64,000 bases of DNA from Hasllibacter sp963833115 (GTDB lineage Bacteria > Pseudomonadota > Alphaproteobacteria > Rhodobacterales > Rhodobacteraceae): assembly GCA_963833115.1 (NCBI GenBank), contig CAWHWS010000002.1, positions 1,736,001-1,800,000 on the forward strand, in the 5' to 3' direction. The notes beneath the pieces were generated by a model that made no database searches, was not told where the DNA came from, and worked only from the letters and a program-made list of their open reading frames with translations. Positions 1-8,446 of the stretch are shown piece by piece. Made by a program: the position numbers and the translations under genes. Position 1 is the first letter of the stretch. Each line of letters opens with the position of its first letter.

Positions 1-519
1 GTAGCGCCGGCCGCGCCATACGATGCCATGCTTCTGAGCGGCAAGCACGTAAGCCCGTTTGATGCGAGCACCCTCCATGCCGCGCAAGACCTCGATGTCG
101 CGGGTGCGGACGATCTCATCGAAGCGCAGGGCGTACATTCGGCGCGACACCTCCAGGCGCGTCATCTTGGCGGACCACAGTTCAACCTGCTTGCGCGCGA
201 GTGCGGAGGTATCGGGTCCGAGTGGCGGCGCGGTGTAGAGACGTACGCCATCCGTGCCGACCGCGCACAGGCAGCAGCCGTGCCGGGCCAGAAGGCGCAG
301 GGCATCATGGGTGACCGAGGCGCCCGGACCGAGAAGCACGGCCGAGATGGACTGGTGCGGCACCTGGTAGTCGCCAGCCGCGAGCGTTGCGCTGGCCGCG
401 GCGACGAAGCGCAGGCATCCATCCTCCACCTTTAGGGCGCCCCGCTCCAGCCAGACGAGTCCGTTGCGATCCGAATGGGGAACGCGCGCCGTCTCAAGGC
501 CGAGACGACCGCGCAGCAT
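1..519 (-). CDS. cas1: Cas1e, CRISPR integrase (partial, runs off left edge)
   Basis: Cas1 is the catalytic subunit of the Cas1-Cas2 complex that inserts new spacers into a CRISPR array. Reading the minus strand from an ATG at 519 gives 173 open codons to the window edge. The translation starts MLRGRLGLETARVPHSD and contains the Cas1e hallmarks LLGPGASVTHDALRLLARHG and DGVRLYTAPPLG. The start overlaps the cas6e stop by one base (TGATG), so it is translationally coupled as the seventh gene of the operon. The catalytic C-terminal half lies outside the window, so activity cannot be judged. Identification is from remembered family motifs and operon position. Confidence 0.93.
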   Translation of the reverse strand, partial: MLRGRLGLETARVPHSDRNGLVWLERGALKVEDGCLRFVAAASATLAAGDYQVPHQSISAVLLGPGASVTHDALRLLARHGCCLCAVGTDGVRLYTAPPLGPDTSALARKQVELWSAKMTRLEVSRRMYALRFDEIVRTRDIEVLRGMEGARIKRAYVLAAQKHGIVWRGRRY

Positions 520-1382
520 CAGGCGCGGCCGCCGGGGCGCAGGAGGAGCATTCCGAGACCGAACGCACGGTGGCGGCCCACCCCGCGGGCGACGAGCTTT
601 GCGAATGCGGGTCCGTCCTCAACCTCTAGAGTGCCATAGAGCAGGGCTTCGGGCCCTTCGATACCGCGGCCACCGATGCCGCGGCCAGTGCCACCCTTTG
701 CGCCTGCGCCCCGCCCCGCGCCGCGCAAAACGCGCGACCGCCGGAAGCACATCAGTTCGGGTGCCTCCCCATGCAGACTTGCTGCACTGCCGAGTTGCTG
801 CGCGAGCCACTCGGCATAGACATCCGCCCTGTGCGGTTTGATATCTGCACATTCGAGTTTCTCGGTAGCAAGCTCGTAGGCATCGAACTCCAACGAGCCT
901 CGCCGTTCGGAGGCGCCCGTGCGAAGGGCCCGCCCCAGGCCGTCGGTGCGGCTATCCTTCCGACGCGCGGCGCGGGCCTTCGGGCCGTGCCGCCGGACGG
1001 GACGCACAAGGGCCTCGAAGCGCAGGAGCGTGCCGACGGGCCAGTCCGGCGGCATTGGCCGAGTCTCGAAAGGTAATGGGAAGATGCCGGACGGCGCGGG
1101 ATCGTCCGACCAGCCCGCACCCGGATCGGGTAAGGCCGGCGGGAGCGCTAAAGCGTCCGGGTCGGAAGCGTACCCCAACAGGACGGGGTGATGAGGGCGG
1201 CTCTCTTCGGGGTCCATGAGGCGGAAGGGCTGGGGCGCGGCCGTACCGAAGCGCCTGCGCAATGCGAGGTGGAGCGCATAGCCCAGATCGTCGTCGAACG
1301 TCCCCGTGTGCGCCGCAAAGAGGTTCAGCGCCCGCGCGTCGATGCGCGTCCGCACGAGGTGGAGGGGAGGAGCCTCGATCAT
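519..1382 (-). CDS. cas6e: Cas6e (CasE) crRNA-processing endoribonuclease
   Basis: Cas6e cuts the pre-crRNA at each repeat hairpin and stays bound in the Cascade complex. The product is 287 aa. The start is the ATG at 1382 that overlaps the cas5 stop as ATGA; longer upstream codons in this frame are only the antisense shadow of cas5. The N-terminus has the ferredoxin-like start LHLVRTRID and a histidine in the AAHTGTFDDDLGYALH stretch typical of CasE. The C-terminus carries the glycine-rich loop GVGRHRAFGLGMLLLRP characteristic of Cas6 proteins. Length is somewhat above that of the E. coli protein, with a basic insert around residues 130-150. Confidence 0.93.
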   Translation of the reverse strand: MIEAPPLHLVRTRIDARALNLFAAHTGTFDDDLGYALHLALRRRFGTAAPQPFRLMDPEESRPHHPVLLGYASDPDALALPPALPDPGAGWSDDPAPSGIFPLPFETRPMPPDWPVGTLLRFEALVRPVRRHGPKARAARRKDSRTDGLGRALRTGASERRGSLEFDAYELATEKLECADIKPHRADVYAEWLAQQLGSAASLHGEAPELMCFRRSRVLRGAGRGAGAKGGTGRGIGGRGIEGPEALLYGTLEVEDGPAFAKLVARGVGRHRAFGLGMLLLRPGGRA

Positions 1383-2182
1383 GCATACGGCTCCACCGTG
1401 AGGATCCCCTCGGCCACTTCCCGGCTGCCGCCGTGGACGCCCGTGCGGTGGCGCCGTTCGTCGGCGACGCGGTCTCGCCGTTGAATCGTAAGGTGCCCGG
1501 ACAACGGAGGATCTCCCACCATGCGGGCAGCGCCTGGCGTGTCTGTCCCGATGGGCTGCCAAGCCGCAGGGGCCGCGCCGTGCCAGCCCGCCTCGACGAG
1601 ATGGCGCGATAGCGCGCCGATGGGGGAGGTCGCCTCGATGGACGCCGCACCGCAGATCGGGCCGGAAGGCAGGCAGGGTTTGCGTCCGATGAAAAGGGGA
1701 CGCTCGGGGCGCGCAAGCGCGGCGGCGACCGCGTCGAGGCCCGGATCGCCCCCCTCGGTCAGAGCCAGCGCCACGAGCACGAGCGCATCGGCATCGAAAT
1801 CGCGGAAGCGCTGATGGGTCAGGCTCTTTGCGCGGGCGCCGCGGGCGCCCTCCCAATTGCGATCCCAGGAGAAGGAGGGGCTCTTGGCACGGCCTTCGGG
1901 GAAGCCGTGCGTGGTCCAGCCGGCATCGCCCTCGAACAGGCGTGCCGTCTGATAGTCCTGCCGCCGCGCCCCCTCGCGCAGGCGCACCGCGGCGAAGTCG
2001 ATCCGCGCTTGAAGCGCATCGAGGCGCGCGCCCTCGGTCCTGTCCCAGCCAAGCGCGTTGGCGATCAGTCCCGTGAGCATGGACCGGGCGGGAAAGTCGC
2101 GAACCACGCCACGATTGTCGATCGCCTCACCGCCGAAAGCGATCAGCGGGGCCTCGAGCGTCAGAATCAGGTGCGCCGTCAT
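1379..2182 (-). CDS. cas5e: Cas5e (CasD) Cascade subunit
   Basis: Cas5 caps the 5-prime handle of the crRNA in Cascade. The 267-aa product begins HLILTLEAPLIAFGGEAID, the usual Cas5e opening strand, followed by the conserved PARSMLTGLIANALGWDR segment and a PLFIGRKPCLP motif near residue 165. It overlaps cas7 upstream and cas6e downstream by four bases each (ATGA), so the operon is translated as a coupled unit. Nothing suggests damage. Position and motifs agree, so the call is firm. Confidence 0.93.
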   Translation of the reverse strand: MTAHLILTLEAPLIAFGGEAIDNRGVVRDFPARSMLTGLIANALGWDRTEGARLDALQARIDFAAVRLREGARRQDYQTARLFEGDAGWTTHGFPEGRAKSPSFSWDRNWEGARGARAKSLTHQRFRDFDADALVLVALALTEGGDPGLDAVAAALARPERPLFIGRKPCLPSGPICGAASIEATSPIGALSRHLVEAGWHGAAPAAWQPIGTDTPGAARMVGDPPLSGHLTIQRRDRVADERRHRTGVHGGSREVAEGILTVEPYA

Positions 2183-3372
2183 ATCGCCGCCCGTCGCACC
2201 ATGTCCCCCGCGCGGGCGGCGAGATCGGGCAGGGAGGCGGCCTGCGGGCCCTCGAAGCGCAGCGCCCCCGTCGCGGCCAGCAGGCGCGCCTCGCCGGGGC
2301 CGTACATAGCGTCGAACTCCGACAGGAGGCCGGCCATCGCGGACATGGCCCGCACGCCTGGATCGCCGTTGCCCAGGGGGACGGGCGCTCGGAACGCGTT
2401 GGCCAGCGTGCGCGGCTGCCGGTCGCCCGCCTCCAGCAGCACCGCCTCGGCCCAGGAATAGGGTGCGGTCGATCCCTTCTTGGCGCCCGGCGAGACGGTG
2501 GCGATCAGATGGACGAGGTTCTCGACCACGCGCGCGGCAAGGTCACGTTCGGTCCCTTCGGCATCCCATGCGGCCCGGCGCACGCCAGTGAGGTTCGACA
2601 CCAGCAGCGGCACGTCGACGACCACATACCCGTAGTAAAGGCCGGAGGTCAGCTCGGTGTCGAACACGCCGGCCGCGCCGGTGCCGCCTGCCTCGTTCTC
2701 CTCGGATCGCCCCGTGAGGTCGTCGACCACGGTGAAGTAGTCCTGCTCGGGCTCGCCCTCGTGGACGGTGAAAGCGTGGGCGACGTGGATGGCGGCGTCG
2801 GTATTGGCGGCGGGATCGGAGGTGACCATGCGCCCGAATAGGGCTGATTCCAGACCGGCGGCGAGCGCGTTCTGCGCGCGAAGCTGGGCGATGTTGGCCT
2901 TCTGGTCCTTGACGGCGACTTGCGCGTCCTCCTCCGCCGCCTTCGCGTCCTCCGCCCCGTCGACCAGATCGCGGGCAAGCGCGGCGAGATGCGCGATCTC
3001 GGCTGCCCCGAGGAGGAGGGCCTGCCGGGACTTCTTGTCGCCCGCCCTGGTCCCGTAGACCGCCTTGATGAGCTCGGCCTCGACGGCGTCCACTACCTCG
3101 TCGCGCCCTTGGCCGCGCAGGGGCTTGGTGACTAGCCTCTCGATCGTCTCCTTGGAGCGTTCGGCCTGCACCCCCTCCGCCTCGGCGAGGCGGTGGATGG
3201 CACGCGGGTCGTCCGCCATCCGCCAGTGCCGCTTGAGGCATTGCGAGGACACGCGCGTGCGGATCGCTCCGCCGAAGGGCAGTCGCTTGGCAAGCCCCGC
3301 GTCGTCTCGGTTTAAAAGGACGCCAGGATAGGAGGCGAGGAAGTGGATCTGCAGGAAGCGGGGCGCGGTCAT
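2179..3372 (-). CDS. cas7e: Cas7e (CasC) Cascade backbone protein
   Basis: Cas7 forms the helical backbone that holds the crRNA spacer. The 397-aa protein begins with FLQIHFLASYPGVLLNRDD and GGAIRTRVSSQCLKRHWR, the highly conserved N-terminal core of type I-E Cas7. Around residues 90-160 there is an alanine- and charge-rich segment that is probably the thumb or inserted domain. It overlaps cse2 and cas5 by four bases each. The length is slightly above the E. coli protein. No defects were seen. Confidence 0.95.
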   Translation of the reverse strand: MTAPRFLQIHFLASYPGVLLNRDDAGLAKRLPFGGAIRTRVSSQCLKRHWRMADDPRAIHRLAEAEGVQAERSKETIERLVTKPLRGQGRDEVVDAVEAELIKAVYGTRAGDKKSRQALLLGAAEIAHLAALARDLVDGAEDAKAAEEDAQVAVKDQKANIAQLRAQNALAAGLESALFGRMVTSDPAANTDAAIHVAHAFTVHEGEPEQDYFTVVDDLTGRSEENEAGGTGAAGVFDTELTSGLYYGYVVVDVPLLVSNLTGVRRAAWDAEGTERDLAARVVENLVHLIATVSPGAKKGSTAPYSWAEAVLLEAGDRQPRTLANAFRAPVPLGNGDPGVRAMSAMAGLLSEFDAMYGPGEARLLAATGALRFEGPQAASLPDLAARAGDMVRRAAI

Positions 3373-3920
3373 TCGGCATCCTCTCTGGCGGCACGGTCGG
3401 CGGCAGCGTAGTAGCCGCGGGCGATGATCAAGCGGGCCTCCTCGGCCTTCGCCTCGTCGCGCCCTTCGTTCAGGACGAGCTCGGCGAGCGGCCGCAGGTC
3501 GAGCGGCTGCCCCCCCTTGGCACGCAGGAAGCGGGCGAGGCGGGCGACCTGAATCCGCAGGACCGCGCCGCGCGCGCTCAGCAGCCTGGAGAGCCGCGCC
3601 TCGGAGTATCCTGCCTCGAGCAGGACAGCGCCGGTGCGGCGGCGATCGGCGTGGGCACGCTCGTTCGAGGTGCCTGACAGCACGGCGACAAGGTGGACGA
3701 GGGCGGCCCAGCGGGCGGCGCTGTCGGGATCGAGCGCATCGACGCGAATCCTGCTGCGCACGAGGACCGGCAGCAGTTCAGCCGTCCGCAGCGACCATCG
3801 CTCCGGTGACATCCGGCGCATGGAGGCCCTAATCCCGGTCGGCAGCGCGCCGCGGTGATGGACCGGACGCGCGAACTCCTCGGCAATGGCAAAGATGTGG
3901 GATCTGGGGGTCTCGGTCAT
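3369..3920 (-). CDS. casB: Cse2 (CasB, Cas11) Cascade small subunit
   Basis: Cse2 is the small helical subunit present in two copies in Cascade, where it stabilises the R-loop. The 183-aa product is rich in Arg and Ala and has the family pattern of paired helices, with WAALVHLVAVLS near the middle and LARFLRAKGGQPLDLRPLAELVLN near residues 130-155. It sits between cse1 and cas7 with four-base overlaps on both sides, the canonical place. Sequence conservation in this family is low, so the call rests partly on synteny. Confidence 0.9.
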   Translation of the reverse strand: MTETPRSHIFAIAEEFARPVHHRGALPTGIRASMRRMSPERWSLRTAELLPVLVRSRIRVDALDPDSAARWAALVHLVAVLSGTSNERAHADRRRTGAVLLEAGYSEARLSRLLSARGAVLRIQVARLARFLRAKGGQPLDLRPLAELVLNEGRDEAKAEEARLIIARGYYAAADRAAREDAE

Positions 3921-5422
3921 GCGGACGCTCCTGCCACGGCATCGGGATCGCGGAACCGCCGAAGGCGGCCGTCGAGCACGGAACGCGCGCGCGCTTCCGC
4001 CCGCAGCCGCTTCATCGCGGAGCGCGGTACCGCGCGCACGGCGCCGTCGAAGGCCATGCGGGCCATGTCCGACAGATGCGCGCGCCAGGCGGTCATATGC
4101 GCAGCATCCTCGCCGGTCGTGGCGGCGTGCACCCAGAACGCCTCCTCGAAGAAGACGGCGTCCACGTCCCGGTCGAACAGGCGCTCGAACCGGGCGATGC
4201 GCGCGTTGGTCACGTCGTCGTCGGCGCGTGCCTTTTCGGGGCCGCCCTGGGCCAGCACCCTTAACGCGTGCCGCAGGATGCTTGCCGCCTCCCCCGCGCG
4301 CGCCTGCCGTTCCCTGGCAACGGTCGCCACCCGGTCCGGCGACCGCCTAAGCATTCCGACACCAGCGGAGGACACGGGGACGACCCGTTCGTGAAAGCCC
4401 TCCGTCTTGCCCTGACCGCGCGCCACGGCGGCGGCGCGCAGCGTCAGGCCGGTCTCGCCATCTGCGGCATCGGGCCGTGCGAGAGGGGAGGGTGTGACCT
4501 TCGCACCGTCAAGCAGGTCCACCATCTTGCGGTAGCCGAAGCCTTGCGAGGAGACGCCCCAGCTCTTGGCGCCGCCCGCCTCCACCGGGGCCCAGGGATC
4601 GCCGGTCGCGCCCTTGAGCGCCTTCGCCTCGATCCGTGCGGCCTTGGAATTGGCGAGCACCGCCTCGATCCGGCCATCCTCCCGCACGAGGCGGACGCGG
4701 CGGCAGATCTCGACATACCACGGATCGAGCCGGTCGAAGGGTAGGGAGGCTGCCCCATCCCAGGGCAGCGTCCACACGAGGGTCACGTCGCCGAGCGAGG
4801 CAGCCTCCCGCTCCACCTGCGGGCGCATGGCTAGAAGCCGCGCGAGATCCCGACGAAAGGCCGTGCCGGGCCGATCTTCGACTGGGCGCAGCGACAGGGC
4901 CACGCGCGCGCCGTAGCCGCCGTTCATGCGGCTGATGCCATAGTTCCCCGCACCCATCTGCCCTTCCTGGGTCTGCAAGCTGATCAGGGCGAAGAGCCAA
5001 TCTTCTTCGGCGGCCTGCGCCATGCGCGTGCCCTTTAGGTCGTGGTTGCGCGCCGTCAGCAGCATGTCGAGCGCATCGGGCGTGGCTACGCGCTTTCCCT
5101 TGGACCTCAGACCTGCTTCTAGTCCAGGCGACTGCAGCAGCGCCGCCTTGGACCAGTCGTCTACCACCAGTTCCCACGCGGCCGCTGGTGCGAGGGCATG
5201 CAGCAGCCCGCGCCAGTCCTCTCCGTCTCCCGGCGGCGCGCTCCGCTCGGCCCGGACCATCGCCAAGGCGGCCACTTGCACCGTGAAGGCGTGCCACGGA
5301 TGGCGCTGATGGGCGCGGAGAGCAGAAAAGTCCTCGATCTCGTCGCGGACGAGGGCTGCGAGAGTGCCGAAGAGATCGGCGGCTTGCAACGTGCCGGAGC
5401 GGTCGAGATGGACAATTCTCAT
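3917..5422 (-). CDS. casA: Cse1 (CasA, Cas8e) Cascade large subunit
   Basis: Cse1 recognises the PAM and recruits Cas3. The 501-aa protein holds the conserved segments LRAHQRHPWHAF (residues 35-46), WSKAALLQSPGLE and QTQEGQMGAGNYGISRMNGGYGAR. The start is the ATG at 5422, with an AGGAGG Shine-Dalgarno four bases upstream. Compared with typical family members the N-terminus is a little short: the usual first strand of the NLL-EPW type is missing, and the protein opens directly at MRIVHLDRSG. An upstream gap of 500 bp separates it from cas3, so it may have its own promoter. Confidence 0.93.
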   Translation of the reverse strand: MRIVHLDRSGTLQAADLFGTLAALVRDEIEDFSALRAHQRHPWHAFTVQVAALAMVRAERSAPPGDGEDWRGLLHALAPAAAWELVVDDWSKAALLQSPGLEAGLRSKGKRVATPDALDMLLTARNHDLKGTRMAQAAEEDWLFALISLQTQEGQMGAGNYGISRMNGGYGARVALSLRPVEDRPGTAFRRDLARLLAMRPQVEREAASLGDVTLVWTLPWDGAASLPFDRLDPWYVEICRRVRLVREDGRIEAVLANSKAARIEAKALKGATGDPWAPVEAGGAKSWGVSSQGFGYRKMVDLLDGAKVTPSPLARPDAADGETGLTLRAAAVARGQGKTEGFHERVVPVSSAGVGMLRRSPDRVATVARERQARAGEAASILRHALRVLAQGGPEKARADDDVTNARIARFERLFDRDVDAVFFEEAFWVHAATTGEDAAHMTAWRAHLSDMARMAFDGAVRAVPRSAMKRLRAEARARSVLDGRLRRFRDPDAVAGASA

Positions 5423-5439
5423 CTGGCCTCCTGAAATAT

Positions 5440-5515
5440 CCCCGCGGGGGCGGGGGAGCGTTCCACGCCTCTGTGACGCATGGCTTCACCTAAGGGCGAT
5501 CCCCGCAGGGCGGGG
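5440..5515. repeat. Two I-E-repeat-like palindromes 61 bp apart
   Basis: CCCCGC-GGGG-GCGGGG at 5440-5455 and CCCCGC-AGG-GCGGGG at 5501-5515 both resemble the hairpin core of type I-E CRISPR repeats and both follow AT. Their start-to-start distance is exactly 61 bp, which equals one 29-bp repeat plus one 32-bp spacer. The flanks outside the palindromes match poorly, and no third unit is found 61 bp further in either direction. It could be a degenerate mini-array, or two unrelated GC-rich hairpins in the cse1 leader. The true repeat of this strain is outside the window. Confidence 0.3.
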
Positions 5516-5550
5516 CCGGGGGCCACGCGACCCCCGGCAATCGGTCAGGC

Positions 5551-5712
5551 TCAGTCAACGGGATCGTTGCCCGACCCCTTCATGATCACGATGGACCGGT
5601 CGCAATCGGCCTCAGCGACATATGCCTCTGACGACATCGAGATGATTCGCCCGTTGCTGACAATGTAGCGCCAGCGCCAGCCGTCCGATCAATACTTCTG
5701 ACAACGTCCCAT
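5551..5712 (-). pseudogene. DUF1508/YegP-like mini-protein gene with in-frame TGA
   Basis: A good Shine-Dalgarno (GGGAGGT, three bases before ATG) starts a frame reading MGRCQKY, then TGA, then SDGWRWRYIVSNGRII and onward to SGNDPVD and a TGA at 5551. The part after the internal stop has the WRWR...SNGRII...SEAYV pattern of the DUF1508 (YegP) family, which is made of short beta repeats. No alternative start lies between the internal stop and the domain. The gene is therefore either a pseudogene by one nonsense change or carries a sequencing error. It lies between cas3 and cse1 on their strand, but has no known role in CRISPR immunity. Confidence 0.6.
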
Positions 5713-5816
5713 GGGACCTCCCTGCATCGTGCAGCTTGACGAAGACGACGGGGCGCAGGACACAGGAACTGCACGAGTGCACCCATGCCCGGACCGTCAG
5801 GCCGCGGGTCTGGTCA

Positions 5817-5846
5817 GCCCCTCAAGCCCAGCAAGGCTTGAGGGGC
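5817..5846. terminator. Perfect 12-bp hairpin downstream of cas3
   Basis: GCCCCTCAAGCC at 5817-5828 pairs perfectly with GGCTTGAGGGGC at 5835-5846 across a six-base loop. It lies about 75 bp past the cas3 stop. The plus-strand side is followed by TTCGTCTT; the minus-strand side lacks a T tract. It may attenuate cas3 read-through or terminate transcription from the other side. Rho-independent termination is not certain. Confidence 0.5.
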
Positions 5847-5922
5847 TTCGTCTTCAAGGGTGACGCTAGGCAGGCCAGAAACACTCGTCAATGGACCGCA
5901 CGCATAGCTTGACCTAGTTGTC

Positions 5923-8430
5923 CTACGATTCCTGCGGACGCGAAGACTTCGAGTCATTTCGCCCCCGCAGGCCCCACCGATCGTAGGTCAGAGCCGTTGA
6001 CCCCTTCTCACTGGGCAGGGTCAGCAGGAACCCCCCTTCACGGCGCTCGACCTCCGGCTCAGCGTCCAACACGACGTTGCGGGCCAGCCAGCTCGGAACC
6101 CTGATCTGCGACACCGGGCCGAAGGCGCCCGGCGTGCCGGGGGGCAGGCGCAGCATGAGGTCGCGGGCACCGAGGCGGGTGCCGATGGCCTCCTCCGCAT
6201 CGGGGAAGGGGTCGAGATCCGCAAACGGAATTGACAGGTCGAGCGCGACGCTCCGCGCCAGCCGAATGTCGGCGCTCCTGGCGCCGCGCCGCCTGGCGTC
6301 GAAAGTCCCCCATCTCTTTGCCGCGACGACGCCCTCTAGCGCCTCGGGGTGCAGCGACCTTTCGACGAGGATGCGGTTATCCGAGGGCAGGTGCAGCGCT
6401 GCGCGCCACTCGAGGGTGGCCCAAGTCGCCTCCAGTGCGGCGAGGTCGGGATAGACGCCCGCCATCGTGTCGCTCGACGGGCCAAGCCCGTGACGTCCGG
6501 CCACCCGGTCCAGGAACGGCGTCAGGTCGCGGCCGGCAGGCGTCAGGATCACCGCGCACGGGGCCTCGAACCCAGATGGGCGCTTCCGCGAGTGCCGGTG
6601 CAGGCGGCCCAGGCGCTGCAGCAGCACGTCCATCGGCGCGAGATCCGTGATCATTAGGTCGGCGTCGAGATCGAGGCTGATCTCCAGCGTCTGCGTTCCT
6701 ACGGCGATAAGGCCACCGCCGCCCCGCGCCTTACCGAAGGCCGTCTCGATCCCGTTGTCGAGCGCCTTGCGATCCTCGGCCGCGAAGCGCCCGTGATGAA
6801 GCGCTCGGCCGCCGCCCACCTGCCAAAGCGGGCCGTTCTGCGCCTCCAGCGCCTCCTGTACCGCGATGGCGCCCGCGACCGTGTTGCGGATTACGAGGAC
6901 GCGCGCCCCGCACCCCGCGGCCTTGAGGGCCCGCGCCGCGATGGCGGGCGCGTCGTCGATCGTGCCTGCCAACTCCGGCATCACGACCTTGTCGGATTCG
7001 GGATCGGACAGCGCGCCCGCGACTCCGTGCAGCGCAGGGTAGGGGAGCCGCTCGGCCTCGGTCAGGGACGGCGGCGATGCCTGGCGTCCCCCGGTCAGGC
7101 GCGCCCGTGCGGACGATCCGAGCGTCGCCGAGAGCAGCATCGCATGACCGCCGGCATTCAGATGGTTCTCAAGCACCTGTGCCAGCACCTCGGTCATGTA
7201 AGCGTCAGAGGCATGCACTTCGTCCACCACTAAGAGGGACCGCGACAGGCAAGCCGCGCGCAGGTGAGCGTGGCGCACCTGAAGGCCGGACAGCAGGACT
7301 TGGTCCACGGTGCCCACGGCGACGCGCGCGGCGAGGAACTGTTTGGCCTGCTCGGCCGACCAGCGCGCGTCGCGCGCCGCGTCCGCGGGATCGTCGGGCC
7401 GGAGCACGTCCCATCCGGTCAGGCGCGTGCCCTCAGCATCGCCCGCTTTGAGGTAGCCCGGCACGGCCAGCGTGGCGGGCGGGGCCGCGGGGCCGAACAC
7501 ACGGCCAAGGACGCGGCCGACGCGGCCATGCATCTGCACCGCGCTCGTGCGGGTCGGCAACGCGAGGTAGAGCCCGTCCACCTCCCCCGCCGCGAAGAGC
7601 CGCAGGAACCGCCAAAGCGCGGCTTCCGTCTTGCCCGAGCCGGTCTCAGCCTCCAGGATCGTCAGCCGCCCGCCACCTTCGCCGGCGGTCGCCTGTAGAC
7701 CGCGCGGCGCGAAGCCGAACGCCGCCTCGAAGGTCACGTCCGCCGCTGCGCGCATCGACGCATCCCCGCCGAGGCCCAGGCTCCGGATCGCGGCGCTGGC
7801 GACTTGGCGCGAACGGGTCTCGCGCTCTGGACCGGTCACGCCGTCAATCCCGAACCGCCGCGCCGAGGAGCCGATCCAGTCGGCGAGGGTCAAGAGGCCG
7901 GCGAAGAGAGCGGCGGCGCGGGGTGGCAGGGGCGCATCCGGTACCGATTGCAGCGGAAAAAGCGTCCGCGTCCGGTCCAGCAATGCGTCCAGTTGCGCCG
8001 TCGGGTCATAGCGGTCCACCGGATGCCAGTATCCGGCATCCTCACTTCGGGCGGCATCCTTAGGTACGGGGCGGCCGTGATGCGCCAGCATCGCCCAGAT
8101 TAGGTCTGCCCCGAACCCCTCAGCATAGGCGCCGAGCCGCCCTTGTAAATCGGGGCAGGCAAGAACCTCCTTCAGATGGCCGACCCGCCGCGCACCTCGA
8201 TCCTGCCGCCGCCAAAATCCGGCATTGGCCTTGCCCAAGTCGTGGAGGTGGGCGGCGGCGCACATGCATGCGGCCTCTCCTGGCGTAAGCGGACGGTCGA
8301 GGCACCGTGCAAAACGATCGGACCACCCCGCATTCAAAAGAGCGGCGAAGACCGCCGAAACGTCGGCCGCGTGGTCCACGAGAGGAAGCGCCCGATCATC
8401 GTCCAGCTTGGCCCAGGCATACTCGATCAT
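5923..8430 (-). CDS. cas3: Cas3 helicase-nuclease, type I-E effector
   Basis: Cas3 is recruited by Cascade and unwinds and degrades target DNA. The 835-aa protein has the HD nuclease first: His20, the HLHD set at 61-64, HH at 117-118 and the ADWIGS segment near 183. The SF2 helicase follows, with Walker A AETGSGKT at 261-268, DEVH at 403-406 and SAT at 434-436. Family motifs continue in the C-terminal helicase domain (VGTQTLEISLDLDADLMITD, LQRLGRLHRH). Start is the ATG at 8430. Only 16 bp separate it from the end of a broken recombinase gene on the same strand, so no native promoter is visible. All catalytic motifs are intact. Confidence 0.95.
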   Translation of the reverse strand: MIEYAWAKLDDDRALPLVDHAADVSAVFAALLNAGWSDRFARCLDRPLTPGEAACMCAAAHLHDLGKANAGFWRRQDRGARRVGHLKEVLACPDLQGRLGAYAEGFGADLIWAMLAHHGRPVPKDAARSEDAGYWHPVDRYDPTAQLDALLDRTRTLFPLQSVPDAPLPPRAAALFAGLLTLADWIGSSARRFGIDGVTGPERETRSRQVASAAIRSLGLGGDASMRAAADVTFEAAFGFAPRGLQATAGEGGGRLTILEAETGSGKTEAALWRFLRLFAAGEVDGLYLALPTRTSAVQMHGRVGRVLGRVFGPAAPPATLAVPGYLKAGDAEGTRLTGWDVLRPDDPADAARDARWSAEQAKQFLAARVAVGTVDQVLLSGLQVRHAHLRAACLSRSLLVVDEVHASDAYMTEVLAQVLENHLNAGGHAMLLSATLGSSARARLTGGRQASPPSLTEAERLPYPALHGVAGALSDPESDKVVMPELAGTIDDAPAIAARALKAAGCGARVLVIRNTVAGAIAVQEALEAQNGPLWQVGGGRALHHGRFAAEDRKALDNGIETAFGKARGGGGLIAVGTQTLEISLDLDADLMITDLAPMDVLLQRLGRLHRHSRKRPSGFEAPCAVILTPAGRDLTPFLDRVAGRHGLGPSSDTMAGVYPDLAALEATWATLEWRAALHLPSDNRILVERSLHPEALEGVVAAKRWGTFDARRRGARSADIRLARSVALDLSIPFADLDPFPDAEEAIGTRLGARDLMLRLPPGTPGAFGPVSQIRVPSWLARNVVLDAEPEVERREGGFLLTLPSEKGSTALTYDRWGLRGRNDSKSSRPQES

Positions 8431-8446
8431 GATCGGTAATCCGGTC

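Noticed and set aside
5586..5786. 66-aa minus-strand frame in the cas3-cse1 gap
   Set aside because: It is in a different frame from the DUF1508-like sequence and has no domain; the ribosome site points to ATG 5712.
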